DNA of 42,343 bases from a virus: positions 1 through 42,343 of IMG/VR virus record IMGVR_UViG_3300044731_000784. One strand, given 5' to 3'. A program made the position numbers and the translations under genes. The notes beneath the pieces are model-generated. The model had not been told where the DNA came from. It did not search any database and saw only the letters and a list, made by a program, of their open reading frames with translations. Each line of letters opens with the position of its first letter. The stretch's first letter is position 1. Positions 25,547 to 31,761 of the stretch are shown one piece after another.

Positions 25547-25843
25547 TTAAAATGGCAATCCATCCTCTATTTCGCTTTTAGTTGGTTCAGCTGGTGCTTT
25601 GGCAGTTCAGTTGCTATCCTTACTTTTTGGCTCGTATGTATTTAATACTAAGCTCAAAGCGTTTTCATCTTTCTTTTGCTTTAATATATCAAAGTTCACA
25701 TAACCACTACTATTTGCATTTTCTTTTAAGAATTTAATAGCATCTTCTACCTTGATATTCAAAGTACCTAATACATATTCAGGTGCGCCTTGTCTAGGAA
25801 GCTTACCATAAAATCCTTTGCCATATACTTTTTCGTTTGCCAT
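25547..25843 (-). pseudogene. Small gene with in-frame TGA before an SSB-like DGLPF tail
   Basis: The first 78 codons (25843-25610) encode MANEKVYGKGFYGKLPRQGAPEY... with IKVEDAIKFLKENA and a beta-rich end (SLVLNTYEPKS). A TGA at 25609-25607 stops translation, but the same frame continues for 19 codons with a Lys/Pro/Glu linker and ends ...EDGLPF before TAA at 25547. Acidic ...DLPF-type ends are typical of this small phage family and recall the C-terminal tip of single-strand-binding proteins. The product would therefore lose its tail unless the TGA is read through or is a consensus error. Confidence 0.68.
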
Positions 25844-25853
25844 TGTTTATTTT

Positions 25854-26195
25854 TTATAAGTTAAAAATTCGTTCTATTAAGTTTTTGTTTTGATATGTTT
25901 TAATTAAGTTTTTATCAAATATAGAGTGCATTTCTAAAATTTGCAATTTATTTTTTAAATCCTCATAATTTGATTTTAATTGTAAATAGTCTAATTCTAA
26001 TTTATCTAATTTTTGATTTTGTTTTTCTATTATTTCATTTTCAAAAGTATCGTTATCTGAATAAAAATGTATTTTTTTTTCAAAACCACAACCATTTAAA
26101 GAATATACAATTTTAAATCTTTTATTAAAATTCTTTTCAATTTCTACTAAGTTTAAATATCTATCTAAACTTATGTTTGTTGTGTTAATTTCCAT
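25854..26195 (-). CDS. Hypothetical coiled-coil protein
   Basis: 113 residues. After a start with two short strands (RFKIVYSLNGCGFEKKIHFY), residues about 50-95 form a clear heptad pattern (NEIIEKQNQKLDKLELDYLQ) and should be a coiled coil. It overlaps the upstream gene by 11 bases. The family is not recognised. Confidence 0.6.
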   Translation of the reverse strand: MEINTTNISLDRYLNLVEIEKNFNKRFKIVYSLNGCGFEKKIHFYSDNDTFENEIIEKQNQKLDKLELDYLQLKSNYEDLKNKLQILEMHSIFDKNLIKTYQNKNLIERIFNL

Positions 26196-26556
26196 TTAAT
26201 CGTTCTTTTAATTTAATATTGTCTATTTTTATTATATTTAGTAAGTGTTCTGGTAAATTTGAATTTATAATACAACTTGTATTATGTGATTCATTTTCGT
26301 ATTTACCACTCCTGCAACCTATTAATTCTAATTTTATGTCATCTATTGTCATACCTTTAATTGTCAATAAACTACCATCTATTACAAGTGAAGCACCTAT
26401 ATCGTTATTTTCAAACACTAGATTTTTACCAGTATGAAAGTAATTTACAGGGCAATTTATAAACTGCCTTATCTTGTTATCATAGATTGCATACACTCTA
26501 CAAAATGCAGTTTTTCTAGTATTTATAATCTGTAAGACCTCTAAATGATATTGCAT
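26185..26556 (-). CDS. Hypothetical protein, first gene of the minus-strand run
   Basis: 123 residues from ATG 26556 (MQYHLEVLQIINTRKTAFCR); an upstream extension in the same frame would place coding sequence over the promoter and is rejected. Likely beta-rich with FENNDIGASLVIDGSLLTIKG and a Cys-containing middle. The start codon lies four bases from the -7 element, so the mRNA is nearly leaderless. The function is unknown. Confidence 0.62.
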   Translation of the reverse strand: MQYHLEVLQIINTRKTAFCRVYAIYDNKIRQFINCPVNYFHTGKNLVFENNDIGASLVIDGSLLTIKGMTIDDIKLELIGCRSGKYENESHNTSCIINSNLPEHLLNIIKIDNIKLKERLNGN

Positions 26557-26559
26557 AAT

Positions 26560-26590
26560 GCAAAAATAGTACTTTTTTATTAATTTACAA
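26560..26590 (-). promoter_or_regulatory. Promoter of the leftward early/late run
   Basis: On the minus strand TTG (26590-26588), 19-base spacer, TATTTTTG (26568-26561) then C. This is a full match to the Bacteroidota consensus. It faces left toward 18 kb of co-directional genes and is back-to-back with the rightward promoter at 26701. Confidence 0.7.
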
Positions 26591-26627
26591 ATTAAATTAT
26601 ATGAATTATTTAAACTAAATTTTATTG

Positions 26628-26709
26628 CCTTAATTATCAATGTATTACACTTTATTTTGCATATTTGTAAAAATAAATTTTTATTTTCGTAAAAAGGTTA
26701 TATATTTGC
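26628..26709 (+). promoter_or_regulatory. Rightward early promoter module, copy 1
   Basis: TATATTTG at 26701-26708 preceded by TTCGTAAAAAGGTT (26686-26699), TTTGTAAAAATAAATTT (26664-26680) and ATTATCAAT (26633-26641). The same blocks in the same order are found at 37512-37606. The usual TTG is degenerate here (TTT), so the shared upstream blocks may be activator sites. Confidence 0.62.
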
Positions 26710-26733
26710 ATATAATTTAAAACAAACAATATT

Positions 26734-26892
26734 ATGACAACTAAATTAAATCAATCAGCACCTATTTTTTGGAAAGGAAAACTTTGCAAGTTTATTAAAT
26801 GGGAAACATTAAACTTTGGTGGTAAACTTAAAATCAAAATTGATAAAAAGTTTATTGAGGCGGATATTTCAGAATTAACTAATAAAAACTAA
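26734..26892 (+). CDS. Small hypothetical protein
   Basis: 52 residues (MTTKLNQSAPIFWKGKLCKF...), rich in Lys and aromatic residues, first gene of the rightward operon, 25 bases after the promoter and following an AAACAAACAA stretch. No family recognised. Confidence 0.58.
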   Translation: MTTKLNQSAPIFWKGKLCKFIKWETLNFGGKLKIKIDKKFIEADISELTNKN

Positions 26893-26898
26893 AAAATC

Positions 26899-27108
26899 AT
26901 GCTAACATACTACACACTAGAATATTATCCCACTACTTCAAATATTGGAGTTAGAAATATAAGTAGCACAGGAATATTTAAAGGCTCATTTGAACCTTTA
27001 AAACCTTATAATCTTAGCAATTCAGATTATGTTAGATTACCTCATATTGATTATGAGCTATTAGGTAGAGTGCTGGAAGCTAAAAAAAATAAACTAAATA
27101 ATAATTAA
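26899..27108 (+). CDS. Small hypothetical protein
   Basis: 69 residues with many Tyr and Asn (MLTYYTLEYYPTTSNIGVRN), no membrane segment. The stop overlaps the methylase start by one base (TAATG), so it is coupled to that gene. The function is unknown. Confidence 0.6.
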   Translation: MLTYYTLEYYPTTSNIGVRNISSTGIFKGSFEPLKPYNLSNSDYVRLPHIDYELLGRVLEAKKNKLNNN

Positions 27109-27758
27109 TGCAAACACCTAATTCAATAGTATATTTAGAAGATTGCGTACAAGGAATGAAAAAATATCCTGATAACCATTTTGATTTGGCAATAGTTGAC
27201 CCGCCTTATGGAATTGGTGAGGCAAGTGCTAAAATACACACAAGACATCATTCGCAAAAGAAATACACTATTAAAGATTGGGATAATGAACCACCAAGCG
27301 AAGAGTATTTTAGAGAATTGATAAGAGTATCTAAAAATCAAATCATTTGGGGTGCAAATCACTTTATTGAACGGATAAATAAAAATAGTAGTTGCTGGAT
27401 TGTGTGGGATAAAGACGGATTTGGCGACCAAGCTGATTGTGAAATTGCGTGGACATCATTTAAAACTGCAGTAAGAAAGTTTAAATATACTTGGAATGGT
27501 TTTAGACAACAGGATATGAAAAATAAAGAGGTACGATTTCATCCCACACAAAAGCCTGTGGCATTATACGACTGGCTTTTGTCAAGCTATGCCAAAGAAG
27601 GCGATTTGATTTTAGATACCCATTTAGGAAGTGGAAGCAGTAGGATTGCATCGTATAAAGGCGGGTTTAACTTTGTAGGATTTGAAATTGATGCAGAATA
27701 TTATGAGAAACAAGAAAAGCGTTTTAATGACTTTAAATCGCAATTAACCTTATTTTAA
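27108..27758 (+). CDS. DNA methylase (adenine-N6 or cytosine-N4), beta class
   Basis: 216 residues, a compact methylase. DPPYG is at 31-35, a target-recognition region follows, HPTQKP is at 145-150 and the SAM-binding DTHLGSGSS at 170-178. The catalytic motif thus precedes the SAM motif. All core motifs are present, so it should be active. It is expressed early (promoter at 26701), which would protect incoming or newly made phage DNA. Confidence 0.92.
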   Translation: MQTPNSIVYLEDCVQGMKKYPDNHFDLAIVDPPYGIGEASAKIHTRHHSQKKYTIKDWDNEPPSEEYFRELIRVSKNQIIWGANHFIERINKNSSCWIVWDKDGFGDQADCEIAWTSFKTAVRKFKYTWNGFRQQDMKNKEVRFHPTQKPVALYDWLLSSYAKEGDLILDTHLGSGSSRIASYKGGFNFVGFEIDAEYYEKQEKRFNDFKSQLTLF

Positions 27759-27759
27759 T

Positions 27760-27790
27760 TTGCAAAATCAAATATTATTTATTACTTTTG
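27760..27790 (+). promoter_or_regulatory. Promoter of the replication-initiator operon
   Basis: TTG at 27760-27762, a 20-base spacer and TACTTTTG at 27783-27790: a full consensus match. Transcription would start near 27795 and give a leader of about 115 bases before the ATG at 27912. Confidence 0.72.
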
Positions 27791-27795
27791 CAGTA

Positions 27796-27911
27796 AATCC
27801 ACAAATCAATGTACAATTTTATTAAAAATATAGCACCTGAAAACACATATCTCTGTATGTGGGTTAGTGGATTATCCAGAGGGTGCTTTTTTTCTTTAAA
27901 AAATCCACTAA
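27796..27911 (+). ncRNA. Structured leader with terminator and switch-like pairing
   Basis: AGCACC (27832-27837) pairs with GGTGCT (27882-27887), closing two inner hairpins, CACATA/TATGTG (27844-27861) and TGGA/TCCA (27868-27878), and is followed by TTTTTTT (27887-27893): a branched intrinsic terminator. TTAGTGGATT (27864-27873), inside it, is a perfect complement of AATCCACTAA (27902-27911), which abuts the ATG. The core GTGGATT can also pair with AATCCAC at 27796-27802, the very 5' end. The three elements allow mutually exclusive folds, as in attenuators or riboswitches. Confidence 0.62.
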
Positions 27912-28679
27912 ATGGCTAAAAGATTTACAGATACTGAATTATGGGATAAAGAATGGTTTATGACCTTATCTTTAAAGCAAAAATGTATAGTCAAATTTAT
28001 TCGAGATAAAGCTGATTTATGCGGTGTTTGGTCGCCTAATTTTGTTATTGCATCTGCTTATATAGGTGAAAAAATAACTGAAAAAGACATATTAACAATA
28101 GATAAAGGAAATCAATTTAGAAAATTAGATAATGGTAAAATTTATTGTATTGGATTTGTTGAATTTCAGTATGGAAATATTTTGAGTGAAAAAAGTCCAA
28201 TTCATAAAAAAATTATTGGATTATTAGAAAATAATGGAATTTTAGAAAATTACAAGAAAGACTATTTATACCCTATCAATAGGGTATCAAATACCCTGCA
28301 AGAAGAAGAAGAAGTAAAAGAAGAATATAAAGTAATGGTAAAAGAAGAAAAAAAAGTAAAAGAAATTGCAAAAATTGAAAAAAATGAAATTGAATTACTT
28401 TTTGATGAATTTTTAAAAATGAGAGTTAAGATAAAAAAACCTGCTACTGATAAAGCTATTCAATTATTAAAAAAGAAACTTAATGAATTATCTGGTGGAA
28501 ATGAATACAAGGCTATAAAAATAATTGAGCAGTCAATAGTTGGTGGATGGCAGGATTTTTATGAATTAAAAAATCATACTAATACTGAAAGTAAAATAAG
28601 TAAGCTCAAATCAGTTTCAGACGAACTAGACATAAGATTAGGAATTAACCAAAATAACAATAATGAAATATCAAATTAA
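27912..28679 (+). CDS. Replication initiator / helicase-loader-like protein
   Basis: 255 residues. It starts MAKRFTDTELWDKEWFMTLSL, the N-terminal pattern of a family of phage replication proteins with a winged-helix domain (about 1-110). A Lys/Glu-rich linker follows (about 128-155). The C-terminal domain (LFDEFLKMRVKIKKPATDKA to IIEQSIVGGWQDFYEL) resembles DnaD/replisome-organiser C-terminal regions, ending in the W-x-x-F/Y motif. It sits behind a structured leader and a possible origin. Its role would be to load the host helicase at the phage origin. Confidence 0.7.
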   Translation: MAKRFTDTELWDKEWFMTLSLKQKCIVKFIRDKADLCGVWSPNFVIASAYIGEKITEKDILTIDKGNQFRKLDNGKIYCIGFVEFQYGNILSEKSPIHKKIIGLLENNGILENYKKDYLYPINRVSNTLQEEEEVKEEYKVMVKEEKKVKEIAKIEKNEIELLFDEFLKMRVKIKKPATDKAIQLLKKKLNELSGGNEYKAIKIIEQSIVGGWQDFYELKNHTNTESKISKLKSVSDELDIRLGINQNNNNEISN

Positions 28680-29403
28680 AGAAATCAAAGAATTTATTTT
28701 AAGATGCTATGCAAGTGCAGGGCAAAATTCAAATAGTGAGGATGCAGCACTTTTAATAAATCTATTTTGTAGAGAGGTTGAAACGAATTGGAAAAGACAC
28801 ATAAGAATTACAAACAAAGGTCAAGAAAATGAAAGTTGGAATTTGAATGAGATATTTTATTTTATTGATTTAGGACTGTCTAAAGTGTTTGGGGATTACT
28901 TTGGGATTAATTTAATCACGTTTAAGCAATTTGAACACGCTTATTCTAAAAATGAAAATAACTATTACAGAAAGCAATATTTACTTAAAAACCCATTGCC
29001 ACAACTAGAATCTTTAGCACAACATACAGAAAGTGGGAAAGATGAAATAGTAATTGACGCAATGATAAGCAAGTTAAAATCAAAGAATTACACAGATGCA
29101 GATTTGAACGTATGGTATGATTTTCTCGAGCAAAAAGGAGCAATAAAATTAGATAGATGGAAACAATATGAAACGGATGGAGCTGGAAAATACACAAAAG
29201 AGCTACACAAACGCTCAAATTTCGCACAACATAATAATTTAAAGGATTTATATAATGAAATAAAAAAAGCATTAGATTTGGCAAAAGAATTAAAATATGA
29301 TGCATTAGAATTAACTTATCACTCAAAGGTGCATTTTATGGAATTAACTTTTTGCACAGATGAAAATATTAATAAATTAGAAACTTTTTTAAAAAATAAA
29401 TAA
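28663..29403 (+). CDS. Hypothetical protein paired with the replication initiator
   Basis: 246 residues, mainly helical, with ETNWKRHIRITNKGQ and IFYFIDLGLSKVFGDYFGIN near the start and a charged helical C-terminus. The start lies within the end of the initiator gene (17-base overlap), so the two are translated together. That coupling suggests a replication role, such as loader partner. No motif of a known enzyme is seen. Confidence 0.6.
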   Translation: MKYQIKEIKEFILRCYASAGQNSNSEDAALLINLFCREVETNWKRHIRITNKGQENESWNLNEIFYFIDLGLSKVFGDYFGINLITFKQFEHAYSKNENNYYRKQYLLKNPLPQLESLAQHTESGKDEIVIDAMISKLKSKNYTDADLNVWYDFLEQKGAIKLDRWKQYETDGAGKYTKELHKRSNFAQHNNLKDLYNEIKKALDLAKELKYDALELTYHSKVHFMELTFCTDENINKLETFLKNK

Positions 29404-29408
29404 ACTAA

Positions 29409-29588
29409 ATGGAAAAAGAACTTAAAGAACTTTTAAAACTCAAAGAAAACGTAGTGAGGTGGAATATGTGCGCTGAACTCGATGAAAGGCTAGGAGTAGA
29501 CCCAACTAAATCAAATGAAAGTGCATTGTTTTACGAGCAGGAATTGAATAGTAAATTGAAAAAGATTATTGAAACTTATGGGAAATAA
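29409..29588 (+). CDS. Small hypothetical protein ending in the first attC-like site
   Basis: 59 residues, helical and acidic/basic (MEKELKELLKLKENVVRWNM). The TAA stop is part of the ATAAC box that begins the first attC-like hairpin. It could be the last ordinary phage gene before the cassette-like array, or itself a cassette gene; no start boundary matching its end box was found upstream. Confidence 0.6.
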   Translation: MEKELKELLKLKENVVRWNMCAELDERLGVDPTKSNESALFYEQELNSKLKKIIETYGK

Positions 29589-29712
29589 CGTTTCCACGCT
29601 TGGCGAAGAAGCGGACTTGAAAGCACATACTTTCAGTTTAGTAAAAAAGCCAATAGGAAGCACGAATGTTCAATTTAGCACTAAAACCGCTTTTTTGCCA
29701 AGCGTGTGTTAT
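29585..29712 (+). mobile_element. attC-like recombination hairpin A
   Basis: Order: ATAAC (29585-29589), five unpaired bases, arm CACGCTTGGCGAAGAAGCGG (29595-29614), 72-base loop, arm CCGCTTTTTTGCCAAGCGTG (29687-29706), one base, GTTAT (29708-29712). The arms pair over 20 positions, 18 exact and two G-T. The layout (outer R-type boxes AAC/GTT, unequal spacers, long inner arms, variable loop) is that of an integron attC site. The inner strings GCTTGGCGAAG and TTTTGCCAA recur in site B. Confidence 0.66.
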
Positions 29713-29755
29713 AACCAGTGCTTTTTGCGAATTATAAACTTAAAAAATAAACACA

Positions 29756-30040
29756 ATGTCAAAATTAAACAGAGAATTTGATTACAAAGATTACAAATTC
29801 AACACATCAGTTGAGTTAAACACCAAAGTCGAAAAAAGACTAAATGGTAAAAGGTTGCACACAATTATAACTAATTGTATGGGTGGCAACAATTACTACC
29901 AAAAAGACGAAATAGAAACTTTCCAAATTGAGGAATATGTTGAAAAACACAAACAGTTAGCAATTGACTACATAGACAAATTGACCTATAAGCCACAAAG
30001 TTTTGAAGAACAATTATTGTCTGGACTTGGGTTCTCGTAG
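29756..30040 (+). CDS. Hypothetical protein in a cassette-like unit
   Basis: 94 residues: REFDYKDYKFNTSVELNTKV...RLNGKRLHTIITNCMGGNNYY, then a helical end with VEKHKQLAIDYIDKL and a final LLSGLGFS. The pattern resembles small proteins found in Bacteroidota phages, function unknown. It is the only gene between attC-like sites A and B, starts 48 bases after the left boundary and stops next to the right box, as in a one-gene integron cassette. Confidence 0.68.
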   Translation: MSKLNREFDYKDYKFNTSVELNTKVEKRLNGKRLHTIITNCMGGNNYYQKDEIETFQIEEYVEKHKQLAIDYIDKLTYKPQSFEEQLLSGLGFS

Positions 30041-30177
30041 CATTGGTTATAACGCCTACGGCTTGGCGAAGTGGGGGAATTTAACCCACAAAAGCCGATT
30101 AGAATTACTAATGTTTAATAACAGATAAAAGATGATAGAAAGCAGTCAGCCCCCATTTTGCCAAACCGATGTTACCA
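30040..30177 (+). mobile_element. attC-like recombination hairpin B
   Basis: Order: GCATTGGTTATAAC (30040-30053), five unpaired bases, arm CGGCTTGGCGAAGTGGGGG (30059-30077), 72-base loop, arm CCCCCATTTTGCCAAACCG (30150-30168), AT, GTTACCA (30171-30177). The arms match at 16 of 19 positions, two of the others being G-T. Its left box is the reverse complement (13 of 14) of GTTATAACCAGTGC at 29708-29721, the start of the same unit, exactly as expected for an integron cassette whose attC was split on insertion. Confidence 0.68.
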
Positions 30178-30833
30178 GCAGTACGGTTAAATTAAAGGTA
30201 CTAAATCTTTATGCCGGTATCGGTGGCAATAGAAAACTTTGGGAAGATGTAGAAGTAACAGCCGTTGAATATAACGAAGCTATTGCAACTACTTATCAAA
30301 AATTCCACCCAAATGACAAAGTAGTAGTAGGTGATGCACACCAATATTTACTTGACCATTACGAAGAATTTGATTTTATATGGGCTTCACCGCCTTGCCC
30401 TACACATAGCAAAATATCAATAAACTTTGCTAATGCAGAAGGCGAAAGAAGAAGAAAGCCAAAATATCCTGATATGAAATTGTATCAAGAAATAATCTTT
30501 TTAGATGCTTTTTTTAAAGGCAAATGGGTAGTTGAAAATGTAACGCCTTACTATGAGCCATTGATACCTGCAAAGAAAGTAGGTAGGCATTTATTTTGGT
30601 CAAATTTCAATATTGGTAGCGTTGCACATAAAATGAGTGATAAGATTTTAAGAGGTGAGCAAAGTGAAAAGTATGCAATAAAAGGATTTGACTTATCAAA
30701 CGAAAAAGGGTTTAGAAAAGACCAGGTTATTAATAACTGTGTACTTCCAGAAACAGGGCTTTATATTTTGGATTGTGCAAGGGAAATAATAAGAAAGTCA
30801 AGTAATAGTCAGCCGTCATTGTTTGATGTCTGA
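30132..30833 (+). CDS. C5-cytosine methyltransferase-like protein in a cassette-like unit
   Basis: 233 residues. Motif I is VLNLYAGIGGN (23-33), motif IV WASPPCPTHS with the Cys at 89, motif VI VVENV (133-137); RRRKP and VGRHLFWSNF stand where motif VIII is expected, as in a divergent small C5-MTase group. The first 20 residues (MIESSQPPFCQTDVTSSTVK) are encoded by the right arm of attC-like site B, so either the ATG at 30132 is a by-product of cassette insertion or this fusion is the natural start. No other ATG lies before motif I. It would modify cytosine in phage or host DNA. Confidence 0.8.
   Translation: MIESSQPPFCQTDVTSSTVKLKVLNLYAGIGGNRKLWEDVEVTAVEYNEAIATTYQKFHPNDKVVVGDAHQYLLDHYEEFDFIWASPPCPTHSKISINFANAEGERRRKPKYPDMKLYQEIIFLDAFFKGKWVVENVTPYYEPLIPAKKVGRHLFWSNFNIGSVAHKMSDKILRGEQSEKYAIKGFDLSNEKGFRKDQVINNCVLPETGLYILDCAREIIRKSSNSQPSLFDV
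30171..30184. repeat. Left boundary repeat of the methyltransferase unit
   Basis: GTTACCAGCAGTAC is the reverse complement, at 13 of 14 positions, of GTATTGCTGGTAAC at 30836-30849. Its first bases are the R-type box of hairpin B. Confidence 0.68.
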
Positions 30834-30835
30834 TA

Positions 30836-30849
30836 GTATTGCTGGTAAC
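30836..30849. repeat. Right boundary repeat of the methyltransferase unit
   Basis: GTATTGCTGGTAAC closes the unit three bases after the methyltransferase stop codon. It is followed by TAGTAGATTG and no hairpin arms, so the expected third attC-like structure is missing or deleted. Confidence 0.65.
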
Positions 30850-30940
30850 TAGTAGATTGTAGAAATTAATTGTACAATAAAACATTAATTATCAATGCAA
30901 ATTTATACAAAATTTCTATGGTTTTATAAAACAATATTTA

Positions 30941-30949
30941 TATATTTGC
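30941..30949 (+). promoter_or_regulatory. Promoter -7 element before 30970
   Basis: TATATTTGC followed by ATATAATTGATAAT and the ATG at 30970. It is a good -7 element; no clear TTG at the right distance. Confidence 0.5.
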
Positions 30950-30969
30950 ATATAATTGATAATAATAAT

Positions 30970-31188
30970 ATGACAATTTATACAAAGTGGATAGCTTATT
31001 ATGGATTAGTAGGAGTAACTGAAAATTATGAATACTATGATTTAACAAGTTGCAAAAGATTAATTAAAGAAGTGCATCAAGGCTCAATTTACTATAGAGA
31101 AAATGGAAGTAAAAAAAGGTATTCTTTTAACAAAATAAATAAAACTAAAAAATTAGAAAAAATTGAAATTATTAATTTACCATTTTAA
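30970..31188 (+). CDS. Small hypothetical protein
   Basis: 72 residues from ATG 30970 (MTIYTKWIAYYGLVGVTENY). An in-frame ATG at 30895 lies upstream of the promoter and is rejected. The protein is Tyr- and Lys-rich, ending IEIINLPF. It restarts the phage operon after the cassette-like array. No family recognised. Confidence 0.6.
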   Translation: MTIYTKWIAYYGLVGVTENYEYYDLTSCKRLIKEVHQGSIYYRENGSKKRYSFNKINKTKKLEKIEIINLPF

Positions 31189-31199
31189 AATAAATAAAA

Positions 31200-31556
31200 A
31201 TGAAACTGAAAAACCCAACAACAGCACTAACAGAGGTGCTTTATGAACTGCTCACAAAAAAAGCTATTAGCAATGCAGATTTGCCTTATATGTGGGGATT
31301 CCGTTCAAGAATAAGCAATTTAACTACTAAGTATGGTATTCAGCTAAATTCTACTATGGTAACATCTAAAAACAAACATGGTAGAGCTTATTCATACGTA
31401 CAACATCAACTACTGAAAAGAAAAGATGCTTTAAAAACCTACAATAAATTGATAGGGAATGAAAAAAAAGACAAGTGTAGTCATTATTTTGAACGCAGAA
31501 AAGATGGCTCATTAAATCCATGCGAATTATGTGGAAAATCAGCATTTAAAAATTAG
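31200..31556 (+). CDS. Putative helix-turn-helix protein with C-terminal Cys pair
   Basis: 118 residues. Residues about 8-55 (TEVLYELLTKKAISNADLPY followed by MWGFRSRISNLTTKYGIQL) read as a winged-helix or HTH fold seen in small phage proteins. A basic middle follows, and the end carries CELCGKSAF with an earlier Cys/His (KCSHYF), which could form a zinc knuckle. A DNA-binding regulatory role is likely but unproven. Confidence 0.6.
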   Translation: MKLKNPTTALTEVLYELLTKKAISNADLPYMWGFRSRISNLTTKYGIQLNSTMVTSKNKHGRAYSYVQHQLLKRKDALKTYNKLIGNEKKDKCSHYFERRKDGSLNPCELCGKSAFKN

Positions 31557-31560
31557 AAAT

Positions 31561-31761
31561 ATGAAAAGTAAACTAGTAAAATATGAGCAAAGGCTTAAAA
31601 CGAATATCAATAATCACATGGATAACTTTAGGCAAAACATGACTAAACAATTTAATAACTATTTAAGTAGTTATGATTATTTTGGATTTTCAATTTATGA
31701 TGAATTAACTAAAAAAACTAAACTAAAAATAAAAAGAAATGATAGAACAAGAAATATGTAA
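31561..31761 (+). CDS. Small hypothetical protein
   Basis: 66 residues from ATG 31561, basic (MKSKLVKYEQRLKTNINNHM), with a central Tyr-rich patch. The upstream gene stops five bases earlier, so this start is preferred over one inside that gene. The end overlaps the next gene by 23 bases. The function is unknown. Confidence 0.55.
   Translation: MKSKLVKYEQRLKTNINNHMDNFRQNMTKQFNNYLSSYDYFGFSIYDELTKKTKLKIKRNDRTRNM

Noticed and set aside
25547-25843. Reassigned genetic code (TGA or TAA read as an amino acid)
   Set aside because: All three stops are used at tight gene junctions (TGA at 186-188, TAG at 5829-5831 and 30038-30040, TAA at many), and most genes have normal length without in-frame stops. 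The two interrupted genes are better explained as mutations, errors or local readthrough.
29569-29781. Apparent ORF across hairpin A
   Set aside because: It crosses the hairpin arms, overlaps two better genes and shows no protein-like pattern.
30895-30969. Start at ATG 30895
   Set aside because: It lies upstream of the -7 element at 30941; ATG 30970 is in a normal place after it.
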